A DNA stretch of 40,654 nt, taken from contig CAZEVY010000040.1 of assembly GCA_964515555.1 (NCBI GenBank), positions 1-40,654 on the forward strand, in the 5' to 3' direction. Each line of letters begins with the position of its first letter. Position 1 is the first letter of the stretch. This DNA comes from CAZEVY01 sp964515555. GTDB taxonomy: Bacteria; Acidobacteriota; Terriglobia; Bryobacterales; Bryobacteraceae. The translations under genes and the position numbers were made by a program. Positions 1-7,938 of this stretch are shown here, in pieces. Below the pieces are notes generated by a model. It worked only from the letters and a program-made list of their open reading frames with translations, did no database searches and was not told where the DNA came from.

Positions 1-240
1 GAACCGGCGTCGCAGTGACGGAGTACCCGGCGGGTAGCTTGTGCCTATGGACGCTGGCCGGAACTTCGGTCTGGGGCGGCTCCGGGATTCCACCTCTGGG
101 TTAGTGGCGAGGTCTATGAGCCGCTGCGCGGAGTGGAATCGCAGCCGGCGTGAACCGATCAGATGGAACGAAGGAGAAGAGGATGGAATTGAAGCCGCGT
201 TAGGCTAACTGCGAAGGTTCGTCAGGTCTGATATGAACCG
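1..240. other. Non-coding left flank
   Basis: No reading frame here looks like a protein: all six frames are short or interrupted and none has a recognisable motif. A purine-rich stretch around 165-185 resembles a ribosome binding site but is not followed by a plausible gene. The region leads into the tRNA-Val-derived repeat and may be the worn end of the same integrated element; that is inference. Confidence 0.4.
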
Positions 241-429
241 CTGGCAAACAGCTGTAGACGAAAACGTAGCTGGCGTGAGCCTCAGGATCCAACTCGACGC
301 AGCGGACTTCCACAAGCTTGCCACCATCGGCTTGAAACAAAAGTGCTTGAAAACGTTGCGTTCGCGACTCATACTGGAATCCGACTTACAAGCAGGAGGT
401 CGCAGGTTCGATCCCTGCACCGCCCACCA
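241..429 (+). repeat. Repeat copy A ending in the 3' half of tRNA-Val(UAC)
   Basis: The last 45 bases (385-429) are a clean 3' half of a valine tRNA. They hold the anticodon loop CTTACAA (anticodon TAC), 3' anticodon stem GCAGG, variable loop AGGTC, a perfect T arm (GCAGG, loop TTCGATC, CCTGC), acceptor strand ACCGCCC, discriminator A and an encoded CCA. The 5' half is missing: the bases before the loop do not pair with GCAGG and no GGGCGGT-type acceptor start lies at tRNA distance. The preceding ~140 bases are related to those before copy B at 2884-3058, for example a 22-base block at 251-272 with about three differences. A repeated tRNA 3' end is the usual footprint of a site-specific integrated element. 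A functional tRNA is excluded. Confidence 0.72.
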
Positions 430-560
430 ATGTTTCAAGGATTCGGCTGTGGTTCGCATGTAATCCGTCCTCGCTAGGCTGCCTCCTTGCAACCCACCGG
501 GAACCGACGTTGAGGTGAGGCGACAACCGGCGGGTGCCTATCGGAAGGAGCACCGCCAAA
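430..560. other. Spacer between repeat copy A and the PHP-like gene
   Basis: The 131 bases hold no convincing gene, promoter or strong terminator. The PHP-like gene ends here on the minus strand at 561. I see nothing further in it. Confidence 0.4.
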
Positions 561-2852
561 TCACCGGGCCGTCAAATGAACGGGCTGCCAGAACGCGCCA
601 TTCCCGGCCGAGTCCCATGCGGCAAATCGCACCCACTTCTTTCCAGATGCGTCAAACGGAATGCGAAATCGGTGGCTGCCGAATGGCGGGTGCTCCGTGG
701 CACGGATGATCCTGCGGTCCGTCTTTTCCCCGTCTCCCCACACGACCTCGACAAACTCGAGCGGGAAAGTCCACTCCAGTTCCGCGACGATGCTTCGCTG
801 GCTGCCCGATCCTTCGATCGCGAAGCTCTTAAACAGCACCTCACCGCTGGTCACGAAGAAGTCTCCACTGCGCATCGACTTCACGATCGGCGTCCAACCG
901 TCGTCGAAAGCGGGCAGCCGGTCCAGCTTGATGTAGTTCACCATCAGGTGTTGGTACGTATCGTCGTCCGGAAACTTGGCATACGTGTCACCCTCGGCGA
1001 TCAGGTATTTCGCCCCCGTCCAGTTGTTCATGTCATCCAGCGTGCCAAAGCACCGGACCTCGCACAGACGGCTTTCCGAGAGATCCACTGGCAAGGATTG
1101 ATACGATCCGCCGAGAAAACGTTCACTCCGGAAATGGGCTGTCTCGCGAATGGCATCCGGATAGCCGCTCGACCCCTTCGTTCGTGGATGCGCCTGCCAC
1201 ACCAGCCCGTTCTCTTCGGTGAGCATCTTGAGCTCATCCGCGGCCGATCCGATGTGATAAACCTTGCCGTACTTCGGATGATCCTCGATTAGAGGCTGGC
1301 CATCGTTTCTGACATGCGTCCAGTAAACCGGCTTGGCGAATACCGTCGTGTAGTGGCCGCCAAAGTAGGCGTTCGGCTCCTCGCCCGGGATTATCAGGAA
1401 ATCCTTGTCGGAGTGACGGCGGCTGGCATCGAAGTAGACTTTCTGGTCGGCCAGGCGCAATGGTCCCGGGTCCTTGGCGTGCCCGTCTCCGTGGAAGTCC
1501 GACATCATGGCGATGTTGATTCCCATGGCACGGAACGTCGGAATCCAAGGCGGTTGCACATCGATGCCGCCGGCATCCTGCACCTGTTCATGAAAGGCCG
1601 TGTGAAAGTGACTGATTCCCACCTGGAATCCCGGAATGGGCTTGTACCGGTCGTCGTGGGTGAATGACATTACCGTTTCGTGCGTCGCCGTGGCCGGCTC
1701 GGGACTCAGGTAATAATATGCTGCCATCCGTTGCCACGTTCCCGGTGGTGCGTTGAATAAAGCGAAATTGCCGAGCGCGAAACTGCGTGCCTGTCTCGAC
1801 CTGCGTTGCCAGACATCATCGGAGAAACCGAACGGACGGTACATTTCTTCCTGATCGGCTTGCCGGATGCCAACCGAGAAGGAATCCGCGTCGTCCTTGC
1901 GGTAGTACACATAACCGAGGTTCAGTTCAATTTCCCGGCCAAAGAAGAATTTGTGCGGCGGGGGGAATACGGCTATTGAACCACCGGGGGTTTCGACGAG
2001 AGCCAGCCGGTTGCGCGCACGCAGCGCCACGGGTTCCGTGTTCGGCGAACCGCCAAACTCGTACTTTTGCCAACCTCGCGCCACATCGCGCCACAATACC
2101 CGTTTTGCAGCCTCCGTACGAAATCCTTTGAGTCCGGCGCGGTAATGGTAGGCGACGGATTGCTCGTCGGTCTTGGCGATCGCCTCCTGCCGCAGCAGAT
2201 TCGTTCCTTTGTAAACGGTAAACTGCAGTCGTCCGGAGAAGATCCCAATGGACAGTCCCGGAAACGTCACCTCCAGGCGTGCTCCGTCGGTCTTCACCAG
2301 GCATGCGGTCGTCTTGTAGGTAACGTCCGCGCGGCGAATCTCCGCGGGTGAGCGGGGCAGACCCGGGTTGGTGTTGGGCGAACCGGGGATGACTAGCGGT
2401 GCATCCCAGAAGACTTTCCACTTCTCACGCTCGAGGACAGCCTGATCCTTGTCCAGCCCTAACGCCCGTAGCGGTGCGATCTGTTGTTGCGAGATGCGCC
2501 GGCGACCGGACGTTACATGAAACTCGGGATGCAGGTCTCGACCGAGGATGGTCCATGGGCCGCCCTGACGCCGCGCCGCGAGCTCCCGAATCACCGGGGC
2601 GGTGTTTTCGAGCCCGAATGCAGTGCGCAACTCCTGCCCCCGCGAACCCTGCCAGGTCAAGCGAAGGATATCCCCGCTCATTTCAGCCTTGAGCCCGGGG
2701 GCATCCTTATAGCCGCTCATATCGCACGGCATGGAATCCGCGGTCGCCAACGCTGCTCCTGCCAGGCATAACAGAAGGCGCTTCCGTACTCTCCTTCCGG
2801 ACCCGCGCGGCAAGGGAACCGCGTGCAAGGATTGTCGCAAGCCCGCAGCCAT
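561..2852 (-). CDS. Secreted PHP-like metal-dependent hydrolase-type protein
   Basis: 763 residues. A basic stretch and hydrophobic run (about 21-38, RVRKRLLLCLAGAALATADS) look like a signal peptide, so it should act outside the cytoplasm; the n-region is long and no better start is visible. Residues ~45-400 resemble no family I can name. The C-terminal half has histidine/acid clusters typical of PHP-type metallohydrolases: HFH at 415-417, SDFHGDGH at 451-458, PGEEPN near 489, GGHY near 498 and WQAHPRT near 552. These would bind two or three metal ions for phosphoester or related hydrolysis; the substrate is unknown. Local GC is visibly lower than in the genes to the right, and tRNA-Val-derived repeats flank it, so it was probably acquired by transfer. 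Metallohydrolase assignment is moderate; the reaction is unknown. Confidence 0.75.
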   Translation of the reverse strand: MAAGLRQSLHAVPLPRGSGRRVRKRLLLCLAGAALATADSMPCDMSGYKDAPGLKAEMSGDILRLTWQGSRGQELRTAFGLENTAPVIRELAARRQGGPWTILGRDLHPEFHVTSGRRRISQQQIAPLRALGLDKDQAVLEREKWKVFWDAPLVIPGSPNTNPGLPRSPAEIRRADVTYKTTACLVKTDGARLEVTFPGLSIGIFSGRLQFTVYKGTNLLRQEAIAKTDEQSVAYHYRAGLKGFRTEAAKRVLWRDVARGWQKYEFGGSPNTEPVALRARNRLALVETPGGSIAVFPPPHKFFFGREIELNLGYVYYRKDDADSFSVGIRQADQEEMYRPFGFSDDVWQRRSRQARSFALGNFALFNAPPGTWQRMAAYYYLSPEPATATHETVMSFTHDDRYKPIPGFQVGISHFHTAFHEQVQDAGGIDVQPPWIPTFRAMGINIAMMSDFHGDGHAKDPGPLRLADQKVYFDASRRHSDKDFLIIPGEEPNAYFGGHYTTVFAKPVYWTHVRNDGQPLIEDHPKYGKVYHIGSAADELKMLTEENGLVWQAHPRTKGSSGYPDAIRETAHFRSERFLGGSYQSLPVDLSESRLCEVRCFGTLDDMNNWTGAKYLIAEGDTYAKFPDDDTYQHLMVNYIKLDRLPAFDDGWTPIVKSMRSGDFFVTSGEVLFKSFAIEGSGSQRSIVAELEWTFPLEFVEVVWGDGEKTDRRIIRATEHPPFGSHRFRIPFDASGKKWVRFAAWDSAGNGAFWQPVHLTAR

Positions 2853-2883
2853 AGTGGTTGAATCGCTCCGCCGCCCATTGTAC

Positions 2884-3058
2884 CGCTGCAGATGAAAATG
2901 TAGCTGTCCGGAGCCTCGGGTTCAACTCGGCTCGCCAGGCTTCAATGAGTTCGCCTCAGCTGAAATGAAAGCAAGAGTGAAAACAGGCCCATTTCCGCCG
3001 CATACTAGAATCCGGCTTACAAGCACGAGGTCGCATGTCCGATCCCTTCCGCCCACCA
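2884..3058 (+). repeat. Repeat copy B, decayed 3' half of tRNA-Val(UAC)
   Basis: This is a diverged second copy of 241-429. The end (3016-3058) still shows the loop CTTACAA, the variable loop AGGTC and the terminal CGCCCACCA. The T stem is mismatched and two bases are lost, so it cannot fold as a tRNA. Upstream, 2890-2911 and 3000-3024 match copy A at most positions, with a more diverged middle. With copy A it brackets the PHP-like gene, as expected for attL/attR-like scars or tandem element ends. The rest of 2853-3124 holds no gene; no clear promoter for the next gene was found. Confidence 0.65.
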
Positions 3059-3124
3059 CCCGTGCGACTGCCCTTTGCCCTGTTGCTGTTATTCCTCCAG
3101 CAACCCGCCTGATAAACTGGCGGA

Positions 3125-4567
3125 ATGTCCGGAACCGCGATCCTCCTGCTCCTGTTGGCCGCCGACGAGGCGCATTGGCCGCAGTTCCGGGGCGCGCGCG
3201 GGGCCGGGATCTCGGAATCCGCCGCCCCTGTGGAGTTCGGACCGTCCAAGAACGTCGTCTGGAAGACCGGCGTGCCGTTCGGCCACTCGTCGCCGGTGAT
3301 CGCCGGGGACCGCATCTTTCTCACCGGCGAAGAGGGCGGCGCACGATCCGGCCCCGAGCGCGGCTACGTCTCCTCGGCCGGCACGCTGGTGACGCTGGCG
3401 ATCGACCGCCGCAACGGCGAGGTGATGTGGAAACGGGAGGCGCCGCGGCCCCGGCGGGCGAGCTATCAGCCGACCAACTCCGCCGCGTCGCCGAGCGCGG
3501 CGACCGACGGCCGGAGCGTGTACGTGTTCTTCGGCGATTTCGGACTGCTCGCCTACTCGGTCGACGGCCAGGAGAAGTGGCGGCTGCCCCTCGGTCCGTT
3601 CAACAACGCCAACGGGCACGGCGCGTCGCCGATTCTGTGGCGCGACCGCCTGTTCCTGGTGTGCGATCAGGACAGCGGGTCGTTCATCGTCGCCGTCGAG
3701 AAAGAGAGCGGAAAAATCCTGTGGCGGGTCGAGCGGCCCGAGGTTACGCGCGCCTACTCGACGCCGGTGGTGTACGAGCCGAAGTCCGGTCCGGCGGAGC
3801 TGATCGTGCCGGGCGCATTCCTGTTGACCGCCTACAACGTGGCCGGCGGCGAGAAGCTGTGGTGGGTGCGCGGGCAGTCGTGGCAGCCCAAGTCGCTGCC
3901 GCTGGTCGCCGGCGACATCATCTACGCCCACTCCTGGGAGAGCGGTGGGGAGGCCGAGGAGCCCACCGAAACGCCGGCGTTCGCCGAGGTCCGCGCGCAG
4001 TGGGACGCCAACGGCGACGGCAAGCTCCAGGCCTCTGAGCTTCCCGACCCCCGCCAGCAGCGCAGTCTTCCGCAGAACGACATGGACGGCGATGGCGCGC
4101 TCGACGAGCGCGACTGGGACTTCTACCGCGCCCGTCGCAGCGCGCGCAATCGCCTGGTGGCCGTCCGCGGGGGCGGACGTGGCGACGTGACGGAGTCGCG
4201 CGTGCTGTGGAGCATGAACAAGTTCCTGCCGAACGTGCCGTCGCCGCTGCTGTATCGCGGCGTGATGTATCTGGTCAAAGACGGCGGCGTGCTGACGGCG
4301 CTCGACCCGGCCACCGGAAAACTGCACAAGCAGGAGCGGCTCGCGGCGGCGATCGGAACGTATTATGCCTCGCCGGTCGCGGCGGGCGGCCGCGTCTATT
4401 TCCTAAGCCAGCAGGGCAAGGCGACGGTCGTCAAGGCCGGTGCGAACTGGGAGGTGCTCGCGACCAACGACCTGGAGGAGGACACCTTCGCAACGCCCGC
4501 GGTGGTCGACGGCCGGATGTACTTGCGTACGCGCACGGCGTTGTATTGTTTCGCGGACCGGCGGTAA
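3125..4567 (+). CDS. Secreted PQQ-type beta-propeller protein with EF-hand insert
   Basis: 480 residues. A short hydrophobic N-terminus (ILLLLLAADEA) is followed by 'WPQFRG', the usual opening of secreted quinoprotein-like propellers in Acidobacteriota and Planctomycetes. Repeats with conserved Trp/Gly positions ('VWKTGVPFGHSSPVIAGDR', 'GEVMWKREAP', 'GQEKWRLPLG', 'GKILWRVERP', 'TPAVVDGRMYL') indicate a BamB/PQQ-like propeller. Between blades, residues ~288-335, are two calcium-loop motifs, DANGDGKLQASEL and DMDGDGALDERDW, which match EF-hand loops. Likely an exported binding or scaffold protein; a true PQQ dehydrogenase is unlikely because I do not see the catalytic residues of that family. 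The ATG follows decayed repeat B by 66 bp with no strong ribosome site. Confidence 0.85.
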   Translation: MSGTAILLLLLAADEAHWPQFRGARGAGISESAAPVEFGPSKNVVWKTGVPFGHSSPVIAGDRIFLTGEEGGARSGPERGYVSSAGTLVTLAIDRRNGEVMWKREAPRPRRASYQPTNSAASPSAATDGRSVYVFFGDFGLLAYSVDGQEKWRLPLGPFNNANGHGASPILWRDRLFLVCDQDSGSFIVAVEKESGKILWRVERPEVTRAYSTPVVYEPKSGPAELIVPGAFLLTAYNVAGGEKLWWVRGQSWQPKSLPLVAGDIIYAHSWESGGEAEEPTETPAFAEVRAQWDANGDGKLQASELPDPRQQRSLPQNDMDGDGALDERDWDFYRARRSARNRLVAVRGGGRGDVTESRVLWSMNKFLPNVPSPLLYRGVMYLVKDGGVLTALDPATGKLHKQERLAAAIGTYYASPVAAGGRVYFLSQQGKATVVKAGANWEVLATNDLEEDTFATPAVVDGRMYLRTRTALYCFADRR

Positions 4568-4614
4568 TTCCAGTGGTGGGCGCCGGAACCGCCGCACACC
4601 CGCCATCGTACTCT

Positions 4615-5517
4615 ATGAGCATGAGATTCCTTTCGTTGGTGCTGTGTCTCCCCGCCTTGCTGGCCGCCGACGCGCTGGGCGATTGGTACGGTGTTCTCGA
4701 GACGCCCGGCGGCAAGCTCCGCATCGCGTTTCACTTCACCCGGGCCGAGGGCGCCGTCAAGGCGACGCTCGATTCGCTCGACCAGGGCGCCATGGCGATT
4801 CCCGCCGCCAGCGCCAAGGCGGACGGAGCGAAGGTTGCCGCCGAATGGCCCGCGATTCAAGGCAAGTTCGAAGGCGAAGCGAACGCCGAGGGCACCGAGA
4901 TGAAGGGCACGTGGTCGCAGGGGCCGGGGTCGCTGCCGATCGCGCTCACACGCAAGCCGTTCGAGATCAAGCAGGGCGCCGCCGTGCCGCTCACCGCGAC
5001 CGAGCGCGACTTCCTGATCTCGCACCTGGAGAAGTCGCGCGCCGAGTTGTTCAAGCAGATCGACGGGCTGACCGCGGAGCAGTGGAAGTTCAAGTCCGCG
5101 CCCGAGCGCTGGAGTCCGGCCGAGTGCGCCGAGCACCTGATCGCGACCGAGGACTACTTCATCGACCTGGTATCCGCGAAGATGATCAAAGCTCCCATCG
5201 GCGCCGAAGTGAAGCGCAAGGCGCAGGCCGACGACGAGACGCTGATCGCCCGCATCACCGACCGCAGCCGCCGCGGCAGCGCACCCGAAGTGCTGGTCCC
5301 GACCGGGAAGTTCCCGACGCCGGCGTCGGCGAAGGAGGCCTTCCAGTCGCGCCGCGACAAGGCCATCGCTTTCGTGCGCACGACACAGGAGGATTTGCGG
5401 GGACGCGTGGCGAACAACCTCGACGCGTATCAATACCTGGTGTTGATGTCGGCGCACACGCTGCGGCATACGGCGCAGATCGTCGAAGTGAAGTCGGACG
5501 CCAGGTATCCGAAGTAG
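4615..5517 (+). CDS. Secreted two-domain protein with C-terminal DinB-like domain
   Basis: 300 residues. The N-terminal MSMRFLSLVLCLPALLAADA is a signal peptide; the second ATG at 4621 is an equally good start. Residues ~22-115 ('GDWYGVLETPGGKLRIAFHF ... TLDSLDQGAMAIP ... GTWSQGPGSLPIALTR') match the small beta-rich module often found in front of secreted alpha/beta hydrolases in this phylum. Here the hydrolase is replaced by a four-helix DinB-like domain (~125-300) with family-type histidines in 'AECAEHLIATEDYF' and 'MSAHTLRHTAQI', which would bind a metal. DinB-superfamily proteins are often thiol- or damage-related, but no reaction can be assigned. It follows the propeller gene by 47 bp on the same strand. 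Confidence 0.8.
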   Translation: MSMRFLSLVLCLPALLAADALGDWYGVLETPGGKLRIAFHFTRAEGAVKATLDSLDQGAMAIPAASAKADGAKVAAEWPAIQGKFEGEANAEGTEMKGTWSQGPGSLPIALTRKPFEIKQGAAVPLTATERDFLISHLEKSRAELFKQIDGLTAEQWKFKSAPERWSPAECAEHLIATEDYFIDLVSAKMIKAPIGAEVKRKAQADDETLIARITDRSRRGSAPEVLVPTGKFPTPASAKEAFQSRRDKAIAFVRTTQEDLRGRVANNLDAYQYLVLMSAHTLRHTAQIVEVKSDARYPK

Positions 5518-5595
5518 AGCCCCGGCCGTTCGCGACCGGCCTGTTCGGAAGCGGCGAGGATCCGGAGCGCCGTCTCACACAGGTGCGATGTTACG

Positions 5596-6099
5596 ATGGC
5601 TTCGATGACGCGATGGCTCCCGGTGCTCGTGCTTTTCGCCCAGTCGCCCGTGCCGCCCGACATCAAGACGCCGCCCGCGGCCCCCGTCCAGCCGATTCCC
5701 TACAGTCACCGTGCGCATCTCAAGCTCGGCCTGGAGTGCAGGACCTGCCACACCATGCCCGATCCCGGCGAGTTCGCCACGCTCCCCGACACGGCAAAGT
5801 GCATGGTCTGTCACGCTTCCGTGATGAAGGAGAGCGAGCACATCCAGAAGCTCGCCGCCTGGCACGCCGCCAAGCAGCCCGTGCCCTGGCGGCGCGTGTA
5901 TCGCATTCCCGACTACGTATTCTTCAGCCATCGCGAGCACACCCGCGAGTTCCAGTGCGCGACGTGTCACGGGCCGGTCGCCGAGCGTGACGTTCTGCGA
6001 AAGGAAAAGGATCTCTCGATGGCCGGTTGCATGGACTGCCACCGGGCGGCCCAGGCGTCCCTCGCCTGCAACTACTGCCATGAACAGCGCGGCCCGTAG
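5596..6099 (+). CDS. Small multihaem c-type cytochrome (five CXXCH)
   Basis: 167 residues. An N-terminal hydrophobic segment (RWLPVLVLFAQS) targets it across the membrane. Five haem-attachment motifs are visible: CRTCH, CMVCH, CATCH, CMDCH and CNYCH. Additional histidines in 'YSHRAHLKLG', 'FFSHREHTREFQ' and 'AWHAAK' could be distal ligands. The size and FSH-x-x-H spacing are like class III/cytochrome c7-type domains that carry electrons in the periplasm. No oxidoreductase subunit lies beside it, so its partner is unknown. The start at 5596 has an alternative ATG three codons on (5605). Confidence 0.88.
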   Translation: MASMTRWLPVLVLFAQSPVPPDIKTPPAAPVQPIPYSHRAHLKLGLECRTCHTMPDPGEFATLPDTAKCMVCHASVMKESEHIQKLAAWHAAKQPVPWRRVYRIPDYVFFSHREHTREFQCATCHGPVAERDVLRKEKDLSMAGCMDCHRAAQASLACNYCHEQRGP

Positions 6100-6148
6100 T
6101 CCCCCTGAACCCCCGCCGCGACTGTGAGAAAATAGTCCCGCCCCTCCG

Positions 6149-7834
6149 ATGAGCGACACCCCCGTTCCCGCTTCCGAGGAATCCGCGCCCGCGGACGACT
6201 CCTCCTTCGCCGACATCCTCTCCGAGTTCGAGAGCCACCGTGCCCAGGCCCCGGCCGCGGCCCTGGAAGGCATCGTGCTCTCCATCCGCGACGAGAATGT
6301 CTACGTCGATATCGGCCGCAAGAACGAAGGCATCCTCCCCCTCGAGCAGGTCCGCGACCGCGCCGGCAACGTCAAGGTGAAGCCCGGCGACGCGCTCGCC
6401 GTCACCGTCACCGGCAAAGATGAGGACCACTACTACCGGCTCACGACCTCCAAGGTCGTGCTCCCGCGCGACTGGTCGGCGCTCGAGAAGGCCTTCGCCG
6501 ATAAGGCCATCATCTCCGGCGCCGTCGAGGAGATCGTCAAGGGCGGCCTGAAGGTCGATATCGGCGTGCGCGCCTTCCTGCCCGCCTCGCGCAGCGGCGC
6601 CCGCGAAGCAGCCGACCTCGAAGCTCTCGTCGGCCAGCAGATCCGCTGCCGCATCACCAAGCTCGACGTCGCCGATGAAGACGTCGTCGTCGACCGCCGC
6701 GTCATCCTCGAAGAGGAGGAGCAGCAGGCGCGCGCCGAGCGCTTCGCCGCGCTCAAGGAAGGCGACACCGTCACCGGCGCCGTCCGCAGCCTGATGGACT
6801 TCGGCGCCTTCATCGACCTGGGCGGCGTCGACGGCCTGCTCCACGTCGCCGAGATGGCCTGGCATCGCGTCGCGAAGCCCGACGAAGTCGTCTCGGTCGG
6901 CGACCAGGTCACCGTGAGAATCCTGAAGGCCGACCCGCAAACCCGCAAGATTTCGCTCAGCCTGAAGCAGCTCCAGGCCGACCCCTGGAGCACGGTCGCC
7001 GAAAAGTACCCCGCCGGCAGCCGCGTCAGGGCCAAGGTCGTGCGCGTGGCCGATTTCGGCGCCTTCGCGGCCCTGGAGCCGGGAATCGAAGGGCTGATTC
7101 ACGTCTCGGAGCTGTCCTGGTCGAAGGGCCGCAAGGCCGCCGACGTCGTGAAAGCCGGCGAGTTGGTCGAGGTGGTGGTGCTCGACGTCAACCTCGCCGA
7201 CCGCAAGCTGCGCCTCGGCTTGAAGCAGGCGCTCGGCGATCCCTGGGAGCAGGCCTCGCAGAAGTACGCCCCGGGCGTGGTCGTCGAGGCGCCCGTCGTC
7301 AGCCTGGCGAAGTTCGGCGCCTTCGTCGAGATCGAGGAGGGCGTCGAGGGCCTGGTCCACATCGCCGACATATCCGCCGAGAAGCGCCTCAACCACCCCA
7401 ACGAGGTCCTCAAGGAGGGCCAGAAGGTCCGCGCCGTGGTGCTGGGGCTCGACCCGGAGCGCCGCCGCGTCCGGCTCGGCATGAAGCAACTCGAGCCGAC
7501 CGACGCCGACGAGTACATCGGCGAGCACAAGGCCGGCGACGTGGTGAGCGGCCGGATCGTCCAGATCGGCTCGGGCGCGGCCAAGGTCGAGCTGGGGATG
7601 GGCGTCTTTGCCCGTTGCCGCATCGAGGAGCCGGAGGCCGCTCCGCCGCCGGTCGCCGCCCCCAAGGCCGATCTCAGCGAATTGACCGCATTGCTTTCAA
7701 GCAAGTGGAAGGGAGGGTCGATCCCGTCAACCGCCCCCAAGCGCGAGCCCGCCAAGGCCGGCCAAGTCCGCCAGTTCCGCATCGTCGCCCTCGATCCGGG
7801 GCGAAAATTCATCGAAGTCGAGCTGGCGGGATAG
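6149..7834 (+). CDS. rpsA: S1 RNA-binding domain protein, ribosomal protein S1-like
   Basis: 561 residues built of about six S1 repeats. The first two (~31-185) are degenerate, as in ribosomal protein S1, where they bind the ribosome. The following repeats have the full pattern, for example 'VRSLMDFGAFIDLGGVDGLL' (~212-231), 'VADFGAFAALEPGIEGLIHV' and 'LAKFGAFVEIEEGVEGLVHI', followed by ISLSLKQL/LGLKQ/LGMKQ strand ends. The last repeat (~450-480) is partial, and a low-complexity Ala/Pro linker and final strand close the protein. It should help mRNA binding at the 30S ribosome. An acidic, Ser/Pro-rich N-terminal tail precedes repeat 1. It could also be a second S1-like RNA-binding protein rather than the only ribosomal S1; the symbol is a family-level guess. 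Confidence 0.82.
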   Translation: MSDTPVPASEESAPADDSSFADILSEFESHRAQAPAAALEGIVLSIRDENVYVDIGRKNEGILPLEQVRDRAGNVKVKPGDALAVTVTGKDEDHYYRLTTSKVVLPRDWSALEKAFADKAIISGAVEEIVKGGLKVDIGVRAFLPASRSGAREAADLEALVGQQIRCRITKLDVADEDVVVDRRVILEEEEQQARAERFAALKEGDTVTGAVRSLMDFGAFIDLGGVDGLLHVAEMAWHRVAKPDEVVSVGDQVTVRILKADPQTRKISLSLKQLQADPWSTVAEKYPAGSRVRAKVVRVADFGAFAALEPGIEGLIHVSELSWSKGRKAADVVKAGELVEVVVLDVNLADRKLRLGLKQALGDPWEQASQKYAPGVVVEAPVVSLAKFGAFVEIEEGVEGLVHIADISAEKRLNHPNEVLKEGQKVRAVVLGLDPERRRVRLGMKQLEPTDADEYIGEHKAGDVVSGRIVQIGSGAAKVELGMGVFARCRIEEPEAAPPPVAAPKADLSELTALLSSKWKGGSIPSTAPKREPAKAGQVRQFRIVALDPGRKFIEVELAG

Positions 7835-7909
7835 CGTTTCCGGGCGGAAACCTGGCCCTGCGCGTCACCGAACCGTGACGTTTCTTCACAGGCCGCGTCC
7901 ATCCAGGTG

Positions 7910-7938
7910 TTGACAGTGGATCCCCAAGGCACTATGGC
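7910..7938 (+). promoter_or_regulatory. Sigma-70-type promoter-like hexamers at the ECF sigma gene
   Basis: A perfect TTGACA (7910-7915) is followed after exactly 17 bases by TATGGC (7933-7938), a weak -10. If used, transcription would start near 7945, beyond the ATG at 7934, and translation would begin at the in-frame GTG at 7961. The chance of a coincidental match is real because the -10 is poor. Confidence 0.35.

Noticed and set aside
73..429. Possible tmRNA (ssrA): GGGGCGG at 73, a 357-base span ending in CCA and a tag-like GACGAAAAC in the middle.
   Set aside because: The 3' end fits a tRNA-Val(UAC) 3' half in every loop and stem. The tag-like piece is too close to the 3' end, is not followed by an Ala-Ala-stop, and the acceptor pairing from 73 fails at several positions.
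205..492. Minus-strand ORF with the peptide AVQGSNLRPPACK.
   Set aside because: This is the antisense translation of the tRNA-Val 3' end, a well-known database artefact, not a protein.
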